Positions 9,807 through 18,245 of a DNA stretch of 64,000 nucleotides are shown piece after piece. A program made the translations under genes and the position numbers. Origin of the DNA: Mucilaginibacter conchicola (GTDB taxonomy: Bacteria > Bacteroidota > Bacteroidia > Sphingobacteriales > Sphingobacteriaceae); NCBI RefSeq assembly GCF_003432115.1, contig NZ_QWDC01000003.1, forward strand, positions 682,001 to 746,000. The letters run 5' to 3'. The notes below the pieces were generated by a model, which did not search any database, had not been told where the DNA came from, and was given only the letters and a program-made list of their open reading frames with translations. Each line of letters starts with the position of its first letter. The first letter of the stretch is position 1.

Positions 9807-10373
9807 ATGAAAGCAATTAAATCTGCATGGATTACCTTAAGCGTTATTGGTATGGTTTCTACCGGGGTTAAAGCGCAAACGTCATATCTGGATATCGGCT
9901 CAAAGGTGAAAAACTATCCGCAAGTGGAATGGTTGCAGGGCAAGCCGGTGAGTACTTTCGAACACAATAAAATCTACATTATCGAATTGTGGGCCACCTG
10001 GTGTGTCCCTTGTATCATTCAAATGCCTCATGTCAACGATCTGGCGACAAAGTTCAAAGATACAAACGTAGTATTCATAGGGCAAAACGTGATGGAGACT
10101 GACAAGGCAAAGGTACTTGCATTTTTGGAACGTAAGAAATCTGTAGTGACCTATGCGATCGCATTCGGTGGTGGCTCGGGAAGTCATTTTGATAAAGAGT
10201 GGCTTAAACCTGCCGGGGTAAGCGCTATACCTCAAACCTTCATTATCAAAGAAGGCCGTTTAGTCTGGCAGAGCACACCTGATAAATTGAACGAAGAACT
10301 TATCCGTTCTTTGATTGACGGCAGTTTTTCTTCCAGCTTGGAAAGGTCCGCAAGGGAAGATAAAAAAGATTGA
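9807..10373 (+). CDS. TlpA-like periplasmic thioredoxin
   Basis: A 188-residue secreted thioredoxin-fold protein. The signal peptide ends at VKAQ (about residue 24) and the active site reads ELWATWCVPCIIQMPH, a complete CxxC. The cis-proline segment is VSAIPQTFIIKEGRLVW. It probably reduces disulfides in the periplasm. It is the last gene of the sigma-FecR-SusC-SusD locus, directly after the cysteine-less paralogue (1 bp apart). The pairing suggests the two work together, perhaps on a disulfide-bearing peptide imported by the SusCD pair; that is inference. A strong hairpin terminator follows at 10463. Confidence 0.92.
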   Translation: MKAIKSAWITLSVIGMVSTGVKAQTSYLDIGSKVKNYPQVEWLQGKPVSTFEHNKIYIIELWATWCVPCIIQMPHVNDLATKFKDTNVVFIGQNVMETDKAKVLAFLERKKSVVTYAIAFGGGSGSHFDKEWLKPAGVSAIPQTFIIKEGRLVWQSTPDKLNEELIRSLIDGSFSSSLERSAREDKKD

Positions 10374-10462
10374 TCCGGTACCGCTCGTCACAGCTTGAAT
10401 GATGGGGGCTTTTTGCCCGGCATTTCGATCAACCTGTGAGCAGGTATAGTTAGTAGTTGATT

Positions 10463-10490
10463 AGCAGCGGCATCTATGCCGCTGCTTTTG
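10463..10490 (+). terminator. Rho-independent terminator after the SusCD/thioredoxin operon
   Basis: Perfect 11-bp arms AGCAGCGGCAT and ATGCCGCTGCT are separated by CT and followed by TTTTG and a further T-rich stretch on the + strand. It sits between convergent genes and ends the rightward operon. Confidence 0.85.
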
Positions 10491-10500
10491 TGATTTTAAC

Positions 10501-11031
10501 CTATTTATAAATAAACCTGATCGAGTCCTGAACACATACGTTGCTGACAAGCTCACCTGTATACTTGATCGTATAAGTACCGGGCGAACTGAACTTATAA
10601 ACTTTGAAGAGATCAATGTCAGCAGATATTCCGGTCTGAGGCGCAACGGATATATAAGCGTCTTCGGAGGGAGGCACAACTTTATTTACACTGATTCCCA
10701 GGTAAGGTACTTCTTCACCGCGTTCATTTCTTATTTCGAGAAATCTTCCTGACTGGGTCTCGAAAGGTGTCTGCCATTTACAAAAGCGACCGGCATTTCC
10801 ACCCGTATTCGAAACGGTCAGACGCAAAAGGAGCGATGCACGGTTTGCATTGCTCTCCGGAAAAGATAAAAATCCCGCCAGGCGGCCCTTTGCGATGCAG
10901 CTGTCACTGAGCGGACCGCAGAATGCAACCGGGCCCTGTGCATTCCCGGTACCGACATATGCTGTATTTTTCGGGTGACAGGAGGCTGAAAAAAGAAGTG
11001 CAAATACGGAAAACTTAAAGATAGCTTTCAT
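10501..11031 (-). CDS. Lipoprotein with M35-metallopeptidase-type accessory domain, no peptidase
   Basis: A 176-residue lipoprotein. I start it at the ATG at 11031, which gives a clean type II signal peptide (MKAIFKFSVFALLFSASC). The longer reading frame up to 11118 would put non-signal sequence in front. The body resembles the N-terminal beta-sandwich of M35-type (deuterolysin-like) peptidases: FCKWQTPFE, a RNERGEEVPYLGI stretch, a segment around ISVAPQ and a final SSPGTYTIKYTGE strand. No HExxH zinc motif is present, so it is not itself a protease. It may be an inhibitor-like, chaperone-like or binding lipoprotein. This family assignment is from pattern memory and is moderate at best. Confidence 0.65.
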   Translation of the reverse strand: MKAIFKFSVFALLFSASCHPKNTAYVGTGNAQGPVAFCGPLSDSCIAKGRLAGFLSFPESNANRASLLLRLTVSNTGGNAGRFCKWQTPFETQSGRFLEIRNERGEEVPYLGISVNKVVPPSEDAYISVAPQTGISADIDLFKVYKFSSPGTYTIKYTGELVSNVCVQDSIRFIYK

Positions 11032-11060
11032 AAGCAGGCGTTGACAGGGTGATTTTGTCA

Positions 11061-11130
11061 AAATAAAAACCAGACCGCCACCTGCCGCGCCGGAAGCGCA
11101 GCAGGCTGGATAAGACATACGGCGGCCTGG
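11061..11130 (-). terminator. Terminator downstream of the AhpD-like gene
   Basis: Outer arms CCAGACCGCC and GGCGGCCTGG (one G-T type mismatch) enclose inner arms CCTGC/GCAGG. On the minus strand the stem is followed by TTTTTATTTT. It separates the leftward AhpD-like gene from the lipoprotein gene. Confidence 0.65.
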
Positions 11131-11164
11131 CCCATCTAAACACTATTAACTAATTGTTTTCTGA

Positions 11165-11617
11165 TCACCCGAATTGACCGACAACATAAGATCCTGCGGG
11201 AAATGCAAAGGCGATGTTGATCCGATTCCAGGTATTGATCGTAGTGACGGCCAAGGTAAGATCGATGAGTTCTGCTTCAGACAGCTGGGCTAATGCCTCC
11301 CTGTACTGGATGTCGCTTACTTGAGCATAAGTAACAGCTTCCGCCCAGCCCAGTGCTGCGCGTTCCTTATCATTATAGAAGGGGCTGTCTTTCCAGGCAT
11401 CAAGGCCATACAGGCGTTGCTCTGTTTCACCGCCGTGGCGTGCATCTTTCGTATGCATATCGAGGCAGTAAGCACAACCGTTGATCTGTGAAACGCGGGT
11501 GTAAACCAATTCCAGCAAAGGTTTCTCCAGCGGAGAGTTTTTCAGATAGGCGTGTATGCCGAACAAAGTCTTTAATGCCGGTTGCCCTTCTGTGTAAACG
11601 TTCAGTCGTTTTTCCAT
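11165..11617 (-). CDS. Carboxymuconolactone decarboxylase (AhpD-like) family protein
   Basis: A 150-residue all-helical protein with the AhpD core: ELVYTRVSQINGCAYCLDMH contains the conserved Glu, the CxxC pair (CAYC) and the following His. In this family the cysteines reduce peroxide-related substrates or alkylhydroperoxidase partners. Many members are general peroxide-protection proteins rather than decarboxylases. It stands alone, ended by its own terminator, with no AhpC gene in sight, though a catalase lies 17 kb to the right. Family membership is firm and the physiological substrate is open. Confidence 0.92.
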   Translation of the reverse strand: MEKRLNVYTEGQPALKTLFGIHAYLKNSPLEKPLLELVYTRVSQINGCAYCLDMHTKDARHGGETEQRLYGLDAWKDSPFYNDKERAALGWAEAVTYAQVSDIQYREALAQLSEAELIDLTLAVTTINTWNRINIAFAFPAGSYVVGQFG

Positions 11618-11747
11618 TTTTTAACGGGTTTTTAAAATGATGGTTATTTGTAAAGGTATGTTTGTGCTTATTTTCTGATGAGTTTTTAAGCTCCCGGTAT
11701 CGACAGGCTTCAACAGCATTTCGACGGGCCGGGTGACCGTTTTTTGA

Positions 11748-12194
11748 TCATCGCCCGGGCTGTTTTTTGAAACTCACGTAATCATCTTTGGACCTTTCCG
11801 GATCGAAGTTCAGGTTCGGCGTCAGCCAGAACAGCAGTATGACCCTTGAATACCTGTATATCATCGGTGATAATAAAAATATCGGCAGTAAAGTAGCGAC
11901 GGTATAGACCCAGGGGTTCACACTGCCGCTTAAAATGTAGGTCGCGACTGCAAAGGTCACCATGATCGCAACATCCAGTGCGTAGCTTACAAACATGGCG
12001 ACATAAAAGTAGCCGGGCTCGATCTCGAAATGGAAGCCGCAGTAGGGGCAGTCTTCATTCATTCTCTGACCATAACCTGCGATTGTGCTTCCGGCAAACA
12101 TTTTGCCCCTCCGGCATTTCGGGCACCTGGCATGTAAGGCCGCTTTGAATTCGGAATCGACATATTGTTTGCTTTCCATGCTGCTGTTTTCCAT
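11748..12194 (-). CDS. DUF983 family membrane protein
   Basis: A 148-residue protein with two zinc-ribbon-like cysteine pairs in the N-terminal half (CPKC in ARCPKCRRGKMF, and CPYC). Two hydrophobic membrane helices follow (about 67-85 and 92-112). This matches DUF983, a conserved Bacteroidota/alphaproteobacterial family without an established function. The first ATG is kept; an internal ATG at codon 6 is also possible. The gene is monocistronic as far as can be seen. Confidence 0.88.
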   Translation of the reverse strand: MENSSMESKQYVDSEFKAALHARCPKCRRGKMFAGSTIAGYGQRMNEDCPYCGFHFEIEPGYFYVAMFVSYALDVAIMVTFAVATYILSGSVNPWVYTVATLLPIFLLSPMIYRYSRVILLFWLTPNLNFDPERSKDDYVSFKKQPGR

Positions 12195-12363
12195 GATCCT
12201 GATGGTTGACTTTCCTTATTTTAATTTCCGGTGAAGATCGGCACTAACGGCCGCTCTGATTCTTGATAAATGTCAAGAAAGGCGGTATTGCGCTTAAGCA
12301 AAAAATTAATTTTTCCTGCTCAGGGCAATTTTCCGGTCACGCCATGCCTCCAACTGCAGGTGA

Positions 12364-12495
12364 TTACTTTATGATATCTTCCACGAAGACCCTGCTGTCT
12401 GTTTTTGCCTGGTTTTCCCTTGCAATAGCTCTTACAAGGATCAGCAGAGATGCTGCCTGTGCTGCATGCGTCAATAAAAACATAAATAGATTCAT
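12364..12495 (-). CDS. Possible 43-residue membrane-associated small protein
   Basis: Reading the minus strand from an ATG at 12495 gives a 43-codon frame beginning MNLFMFLLTHAAQAASLL and ending EDIIK, stop at 12364. The first half is hydrophobic and helical, the second half charged. An AAAGACAACTT stretch sits at ribosome-binding distance. It is the only frame in this gap that looks protein-like to me. The + strand frame over the same bases (12263-12511) does not. No homologue is recognised, so it is a low-confidence small gene. Confidence 0.28.
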   Translation of the reverse strand: MNLFMFLLTHAAQAASLLILVRAIARENQAKTDSRVFVEDIIK

Positions 12496-12511
12496 AATAA
12501 GTTGTCTTTAA

Positions 12512-12978
12512 GAACCTGCCTTTAAGGGCAAGATCATTTTACCTGCACCGTCCGCACAAATGCAGGTCCGGCTAACTATTAAAAACACTCGTCATTCCGC
12601 AGGTCCGGCATATTTAAGAACTCAATGAGGCTTATCCGGCTTCCTGTCTATTCCCGTCATTCGAATATAACCTGCGAAGACCAATGCAAAGTTCAGCGGT
12701 ACAGCGGGACAGGGTGTTGATTTATATCTAAAAAGATCGTTGATATTTATCAATGGTTTCTGACGTGGGCGTCTTTTAAAGACAGTCCGGTAATATGATA
12801 GGGATAGATTTCTGAGAAGGGTAGAAACGGGTCACGAACAGTTATTTCAAAACTCCGGTGCAGAGAACTTAGATAGTGTTGACTTAAATCAATGATTTTT
12901 TATGCGATTAGTCAATAGCTCCCTGGGGGGGCAGTGTCACCTTTGTAAAGCAAACATTGGTACACAAAAATATCGGCA
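12512..12978. other. Gene-free stretch upstream of the sigma factor
   Basis: No convincing reading frame or RNA was found. Just before the sigma gene a TCACCTTTG sequence (about 12938-12946) resembles the TAnnTTTG -7 element with one change, and could be its promoter. Confidence 0.4.
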
Positions 12979-13839
12979 ATGAGAAAACTTGTAATTACAG
13001 CAGCTATTACACCGCGGGACGGTGATCTGCTGAGGCGTTATTTCAGGGACGTTGAAAAAATAGGAATGATCAGTCCCCAGGAAGAAGAGGAGCTTTGTTC
13101 CCGTGTCCTCGAAGGTGACAGGCAGGCTGAAGCGAAGCTGGTCACTGCTAATCTCAGATTTGTAATATCGGTAGCCAAACAATACCAGACGAACGGCATA
13201 TCTCTGAATGACCTGATCAGTGAGGGAAATCTGGGACTGATTCGCGCAGCACAGCGTTTTGATCATACCCGGGGATTCCGTTTTATTTCCTATGCGGTGT
13301 GGTGGATCAGGCAGGCTATCTCGGGCGCCGTCCAGGAATACACCAGATTTATTCATCTTCCGCTGAACCAGGTCGCGCTTCTCAATAAATGTATCCGGGC
13401 CTCAGCCTCGCTGGAGCAGCGCTATCAGCGTGTTGTGACCAACGAAGAACTCGCATCGGAGGTCGGTGTCGAGGCAAACGTGCTTTCTGAACTTTTTATA
13501 CAGGACAAGATCACTTTGTCACTGGATCATCCGGTAAGTGCCGACAGTCCCGCAACGCTCCATGAGACGGTGAGTATAGAAAAAGCAGCGCCTGACGAAG
13601 GGCTACTTAGGGAGTCATTGCGACAGGACATTCAGGATGCCATGAGGGAACTGACGCAAAGGGAGAGGGACCTGCTGACTTTGTTTTTTGGTCTCGAAAC
13701 AGGGCATGCGATACGCCTGGAAGAGATCGCACAAATCTTCGGTCTCTGTATTGAGCATACAAGGCGGTTAAAGGACGGTGCACTTGAAAAAATGCGGATC
13801 TCCGCAAAAGCAAATGAACTCAGGTCCTGCCTGAATTAA
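12979..13839 (+). CDS. RpoD/SigA-type sigma-70 factor, divergent paralogue
   Basis: A 286-residue sigma factor with the short architecture of Bacteroidota primary sigma factors: region 1.2 (DLLRRYFRDVEKIGMISPQE), region 2 (LVTANLRFVISVAKQYQ, then YAVWWIRQAI), region 3 and region 4. Region 2 is close to the housekeeping form. Region 4.2 is altered: the helix-turn-helix reads LEEIAQIFGLCIEHTRRLKD where the housekeeping protein usually has a TRERVRQI recognition helix. It is probably a second, alternative group-2-like sigma factor with changed -35 preference. It has its own promoter region and no anti-sigma gene beside it. The role, perhaps stress or stationary phase, is inference. Confidence 0.9.
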   Translation: MRKLVITAAITPRDGDLLRRYFRDVEKIGMISPQEEEELCSRVLEGDRQAEAKLVTANLRFVISVAKQYQTNGISLNDLISEGNLGLIRAAQRFDHTRGFRFISYAVWWIRQAISGAVQEYTRFIHLPLNQVALLNKCIRASASLEQRYQRVVTNEELASEVGVEANVLSELFIQDKITLSLDHPVSADSPATLHETVSIEKAAPDEGLLRESLRQDIQDAMRELTQRERDLLTLFFGLETGHAIRLEEIAQIFGLCIEHTRRLKDGALEKMRISAKANELRSCLN

Positions 13840-13897
13840 ATTCCGGTCGCCTTTAGTATCAGTATTTTTCCGCTTACCGGGCTAACTGTCGGGATAA

Positions 13898-13937
13898 GTA
13901 AAGGTTATGCCAGAGATATATCCGGCATGACCTTTAC
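13898..13937. terminator. Hairpin between convergent sigma and GH3 genes
   Basis: Arms GTAAAGGT-T-ATGCC and GGCAT-G-ACCTTTAC form a 14-bp stem with one mismatch. It lies 58 bp after the sigma stop. There is no long T-run, so it is a probable, not certain, bidirectional terminator. Confidence 0.5.
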
Positions 13938-14051
13938 GACTTAATGTCAGGAATTCTTTAATAAGCCGCTTCTGTCAACCGTTTCCAATTCCCCCTTTGG
14001 TCCCGGCTGACACGGCTTTTTTGCTCTCCGGAATTTCCGGAAATGCACCTG

Positions 14052-16367
14052 TTAGTCCAGATACATTTTCTTCTTCAGTACAATGTCTTCCGCGGACCTG
14101 CCGATCATCAGATCGAAATCTCCCGGTTCCGTAACCTCTTTCATGTCGCGGTTCCAGAAGGCCAGATCTTCAGCTTTTATCGTGAATCTGACAATTTGGG
14201 TTTTGCCCGGCGCAATTTCGATCTTGCTGAATCTTTTGAGCTGTTTTTCAGGAGTACTTACTGAATTGACTTTGTTGCCTAAATACAGCTGAACCACTTC
14301 TTTCCCCTTCACTTTTCCATTATTTGTCACGGATAAACGGACCTCGATTTCTTTGCCTCCCGACAGCGTGTCAGAACTGACCTTTAAATCGGCGTAACTG
14401 AACGTCGTATAGCTCAGTCCGAAGCCGAAAGGAAAAAGAGGGGCAGTAGATGAGTATACGTAATCACGCCCCGGTTTTTCAAAACTGCCGGGCTGCCTGT
14501 TATTGCCTTTTGATGAATTAACATAATTATAATAAACCGGTATGTGCCCTGTTGACTGCGGTATGGTCATGTTGAGCCTTCCTGAGGGATTAACTTTTCC
14601 GAAAAGGATATTAGCTACGGCATTTCCGCCCCTTTCACCGGGGTACCAGGCTTCCAGAATCGCAGGGACGTGTTCTTTTTCCCAGCTGATACTCCATGGA
14701 CGTCCGTGAACCAGAACGAGTATGACCGGTTTGCCGGTCTGGTAAAGCCGTTGCAGTAATTTACGCTGAACGCCCTGGGGATCGATATCGGTCACATCAT
14801 AACCTTCACCACAGCTGAAAGGATCGGTAGGCTCATCCTTTCCTGCTTTTCCGTTCCAGCCTATACCTTCGAAAACCACACTCGTCGTGCCTAAAACAAC
14901 GACCACGGCATCACTCCTGCGGGCGGCCTCTGCCGCATCAGCGAATTTGCTGGTATCAGGACCTGATAATTCACAGCCCAAAGCATAGTTGACCTTTACT
15001 TTGTCCCCCACATATTCTCTGATCCCTTTAAGTACGGTTGTTCCGGAGCGGTTATCGCGCGTTGAACTGTAATCCCCGTACTGAACTTTATCCGCATTTG
15101 GGCCGATCACTGCTATAGAACGTAATGAGTTAATATTTAAGGGCAATACATTTCCCTGATTTTTTAACAGAACGATCGACTCTTCTGCAATCTGCTGGGA
15201 CAGTGCTACCGCCTCTGCTTTATGAAGTTTCTTTTTCAGCGAGATCGTATCAGGTAGTTTTTTTTCAAAAAGCCCTGCTTTAAATTTTATTCTTAATATA
15301 CGTGCCACTGCACTATCGATAACACTTTCCCGGAGCCTGCCGTTTTTTACGAGTTCAGGTAGCGTTTTATAAATATCGGGACGTGAAGCCTCCAGGTCGA
15401 CACCCGCTTCCATACCAAGCATTGCGGCATCTGCCTTTGTTTTGGCGATCTTATGAAAATCATAAAGCTGGCTAAGGCCGCCGTAATCGGAAAATACATA
15501 TCCCCCGAAGTTCCATTCTTCGCGCAGAACCTGTTTCAAAAGGAATTTACTGCTATGAGCAGGTATCCCGTCTATTTCGTTGTAGGAAGGCATGACCGAA
15601 TAGATGTTCGCTTTTTTTACCGCATCCCTGAAGGGGCTGAGGAACATGCTTCTCAGCTCACGCTCGCCGATCTCTGCAGGCGCAATATTTACACCTGCTA
15701 CCGGAATACTGTAGGCGGCGAAATGTTTTGCAGTGGCCATTAGTTTACCGTCAGGTATGCCAAGCCTGCTTTCAGATGCATCTCCCTGCATCCCGGTAAC
15801 AAAAGAACAGCCCAGCTGGCTGACAAGATAAGGGTCTTCGCCGAGGCATTCTTCAACCCGTCCATATCTCGGATCGCGGATCAGGTCGAAAAGGGGAGAT
15901 AGCGCCTGGTCAACGCCTGAAGCAGATGCCTCGGAAGCAATTATCCTGGCCATTTTTCTGATCAGCGAGGGATTCCATGTGCTTCCCTGTCCTATGGCCT
16001 GCGGAAATATGGTTGCGCCTGCAGCCAGCTGACCGTGCAGGCATTCACCTATCTGAATAGGAGGTATGCCCAGCCTTGTTTTTTCACGGGCATATTTTTT
16101 TGCTGCGGCAGACTGAACGGCGATCTCGCGGGCCGTAACAAAGGGACTTTCGACAACTCCCACCGACAGCGGATTTTTCAGAGAACCTGACAATGATGTC
16201 ATACTCATCTGCGCTATTTTTTCTTCAAGTGTCATGCGACTGAGGAGGTCACTCACCCGTTCTTCGATACCTTTCTTCGGGTCTTTGTAAATTTGTGCTT
16301 TAAGGGATAGTGAAAGAAAAAGAGATAAGGACAAGGTCAGGATTGTTCTCAAAAAGCGTATTTTCAT
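14052..16367 (-). CDS. bglX: Glycoside hydrolase family 3 beta-glycosidase (BglX-like)
   Basis: A 771-residue periplasmic enzyme. I start at ATG 16367, which opens a signal peptide (MKIRFLRTILTLSLSLFLSL, cleavage after LKAQ). The upstream in-frame extension to 16496 is not signal-like. The order is an N-terminal TIM-barrel (KHFAAYSIPVAGV), the nucleophile loop GGYVFSDYGGLS with the catalytic Asp, the alpha/beta sandwich with the GEGYDVTDIDPQG segment that carries the expected acid/base Glu, and a fibronectin-III-like C-terminal domain (GKEVVQLYLGN). It would release terminal beta-linked glucose or xylose residues from oligosaccharides. Paired ACGATATATCGT-type boxes lie upstream (16532-16574). 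Confidence 0.93.
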   Translation of the reverse strand: MKIRFLRTILTLSLSLFLSLSLKAQIYKDPKKGIEERVSDLLSRMTLEEKIAQMSMTSLSGSLKNPLSVGVVESPFVTAREIAVQSAAAKKYAREKTRLGIPPIQIGECLHGQLAAGATIFPQAIGQGSTWNPSLIRKMARIIASEASASGVDQALSPLFDLIRDPRYGRVEECLGEDPYLVSQLGCSFVTGMQGDASESRLGIPDGKLMATAKHFAAYSIPVAGVNIAPAEIGERELRSMFLSPFRDAVKKANIYSVMPSYNEIDGIPAHSSKFLLKQVLREEWNFGGYVFSDYGGLSQLYDFHKIAKTKADAAMLGMEAGVDLEASRPDIYKTLPELVKNGRLRESVIDSAVARILRIKFKAGLFEKKLPDTISLKKKLHKAEAVALSQQIAEESIVLLKNQGNVLPLNINSLRSIAVIGPNADKVQYGDYSSTRDNRSGTTVLKGIREYVGDKVKVNYALGCELSGPDTSKFADAAEAARRSDAVVVVLGTTSVVFEGIGWNGKAGKDEPTDPFSCGEGYDVTDIDPQGVQRKLLQRLYQTGKPVILVLVHGRPWSISWEKEHVPAILEAWYPGERGGNAVANILFGKVNPSGRLNMTIPQSTGHIPVYYNYVNSSKGNNRQPGSFEKPGRDYVYSSTAPLFPFGFGLSYTTFSYADLKVSSDTLSGGKEIEVRLSVTNNGKVKGKEVVQLYLGNKVNSVSTPEKQLKRFSKIEIAPGKTQIVRFTIKAEDLAFWNRDMKEVTEPGDFDLMIGRSAEDIVLKKKMYLD

Positions 16368-16531
16368 AAAAGGTTGCTTGTTAATGCCTTGCGGGCGTTG
16401 CTGCGGATTGCAAAAGATGCTCCAATAGTTTAAAATCCTTTCGTTAATGTGTTTCGATAACGCAATGTGCTGATGTTTAGGTATTTGTTGTAACATTTAA
16501 TTCCTCTGCCTGCTAAAAAGCGTTTCCGTGT

Positions 16532-16574
16532 ACGATATATCGTTCGTTGGTTTCGTCATTCAGCTATATTTCGT
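16532..16574. promoter_or_regulatory. Paired palindromic boxes upstream of the GH3 gene
   Basis: A perfect 12-bp palindrome ACGATATATCGT (16532-16543) and a degenerate copy GCTATATTTCGT (16563-16574) start 31 bp apart, about three helical turns. The same pair with the same spacing lies in front of the TonB receptor at 31889. Proposed operator or activator site; the binding protein is unknown. Confidence 0.45.
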
Positions 16575-16622
16575 CTGTTTCGACAATAAGGCGGTCGTGC
16601 GGGACGGCCACCTGAATTAAAT

Positions 16623-17353
16623 TTAGCTTATGGATACTCCGCCGTCAACAGGAATAATAACGCCTGTGAGCCAGGACGCGCCATCTGCAAGGGCTGCCGT
16701 CATATTGACAATATCTGATACTTCTCCGCGGCGTTTCAGTGGAATGGTATCCCGCTCAGCTTCCCTGATATTCTTTATGATCTCTTTGGAGAACCCGCAT
16801 TACTGAGCACCGGTGTTTCTGTAGGTCCGGGAGCAATTGCATTTACACGGATATAAAACGGAGCCAGCTCCAGCGCCCAGATCTTCGTTAGCATATTCAG
16901 ACCGCTTTTTGCCGAGCCATAAGCCATCAGCTGCGGATAGGGTTTGATCCCGTGGCTGCTTGTTATATTGATGATCTGCCCCCTGGTTTTTTTCAGCGCG
17001 TCAATACACCCTGCGGTCAGCATTGAAGGAGCCGTGAGGTGTACCCTGTACATATTCTCCAGTGTTTCCCTTTCCAGATTTTCGAATGGTGTAAGTGCGA
17101 CATGGCCTGCATTGTTGACCAGTATGTCCAGCTCGTTTCCCCACTCATTTTTGATGAAACTGATCACACTGATCTCATCGTCCGGTAGAGAACTGTCGTA
17201 CACCATTGTCCTGATGCCTTTCAGTTCATTCTCCAGCAGGGTCAGCTTAACGGCGTCCCGTCCCGTAACCAGTACATCCCATCCCTTTTCGTAAAATTTT
17301 TCCGCCAGGCCTTTTCCTATGCCTGAAGAGCCGCCCGTAATCAGTATTTTCAT
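16623..17353 (-). pseudogene. Short-chain dehydrogenase/reductase, frameshifted near the C terminus
   Basis: The N-terminal 186 or so residues are a classical SDR: TGGSSGIG cofactor loop, NNAG, the catalytic Ser region (INITSSHG) and Y-x-x-x-K (YGSAK). The frame then runs NAGSPKRS and stops at 16775. The missing C-terminal piece continues in another frame from about 16790 down to a TAA at 16623. It reads KEIIKNIREAERDTIPLKRR and onward, ending GVIIPVDGGVSIS, the standard SDR ending. One extra T after the GGT codon would restore NAGFSKEII, so a single-base deletion explains it. The domain is otherwise undamaged, so the mutation is recent or is a sequencing error. It lies downstream of an HxlR regulator in the same direction. 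Confidence 0.85.
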
Positions 17354-17516
17354 TTTTGATTCTGTTTTTTATTTCAAAAAAAGGAAGATCTGAACTGTCC
17401 GTCAACAGGGTTACCCATTCGTAAGAAGATAACCCAAGGGTAAGTAATGCTGATATTAAACGGTTTATAAGAAAGTCTTTTTTAAAACCTAACAGTCAAA
17501 TGACATGTAGCTGCTT

Positions 17517-17897
17517 TCAAATCCCAACGGGTGTATCGTTATGCATTTTTTGAAGGATGTAGGCAAGCCCCAGGTTTTCCAGTGATAAAAACAGCGGCTC
17601 AAGTTTTTGTCCGAGCTCAGTGAGACTGTATTCTACCCGCGGAGGCACCTCTGCATACATTACCCGGGTCAGAAGCCCATCATGTTCCATTTCCCGTAAC
17701 TGGGCGGCGAGCGTTTTTTCAGAAATGTCGTTCAGTTCTTTTTTTAATAAAGAGAAACGGACCGGTGCACCCTGCCTTAAAGCTTTGAAGATCTTGAGCT
17801 TCCATTTGCCACTGATGATGGCTAATGCGGCTTCTACGCCGCAGTCCTTATTAGGGTTTCTTTTGCAATCCAATGTTTCGTGTCTGTTATAACTCAT
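17517..17897 (-). CDS. HxlR family winged-helix transcriptional regulator
   Basis: A 126-residue one-domain regulator. The conserved HxlR core reads ALAIISGKWKLKIFKAL, then LKKELNDISEKTLAAQLREM (recognition helix) and the wing (RVEYSLTELGQ). Two N-terminal cysteines (DCKRNPNKDC) could act as a redox or electrophile sensor, as in several family members. I prefer the ATG at 17897 over the one at 17909. It precedes the SDR gene on the same strand by 163 bp, the usual HxlR-oxidoreductase pairing, so it probably controls that gene and itself. That pairing is inference from context. Confidence 0.92.
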   Translation of the reverse strand: MSYNRHETLDCKRNPNKDCGVEAALAIISGKWKLKIFKALRQGAPVRFSLLKKELNDISEKTLAAQLREMEHDGLLTRVMYAEVPPRVEYSLTELGQKLEPLFLSLENLGLAYILQKMHNDTPVGI

Positions 17898-18245
17898 TAT
17901 CCAAATCATTAAGCAGGTATTGATCGTCCGTATACATAGTTTATACCATTTCGTTCCCGGGATGTAAACTTACTGCCATACGGTTAAAAAAACTGCCATA
18001 ATAACGAACAGGAAGGTTTGGTGCGGTCATAACCACGTATAATGATCTCCACCACAATGGAGACGACCCGATGCTTTCCTGCTCCGGCAGACGATATTTC
18101 GTGCCCGCGCCGCATGTCGGCTTTATTTCGTCCGGTGATAACAGGGCAAATATTCGTAAACGCTTTAAAATGCCCGTTTTAAGGACTTGGCATCTGCCTT
18201 GCATCCGCTGAACAACTTTAAAAACTATTCACCAACCTGATCAAT
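17898..18245. promoter_or_regulatory. Divergent intergenic region with ACGATATTTCGT-type boxes
   Basis: No credible gene. A minus frame at 17941-18204 lacks any recognisable fold and has an atypical composition. The stretch holds ACGATATTTCGT (18091-18102), one base off the perfect palindrome, and GCTTTATTTCGT (18120-18131), 29 bp apart. These resemble the paired boxes before the GH3 gene, the catalase and the TonB receptor. They could serve the HxlR gene, the cytochrome b gene, or both. Confidence 0.4.

Noticed and set aside
12263..12511. 82-codon + frame in the gap before the sigma factor
   Set aside because: Composition is not protein-like and the opposite strand offers a better small frame over the same bases.
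17941..18204. 87-codon minus frame between HxlR and the cytochrome b gene
   Set aside because: No recognisable fold, and the region carries regulatory boxes instead.
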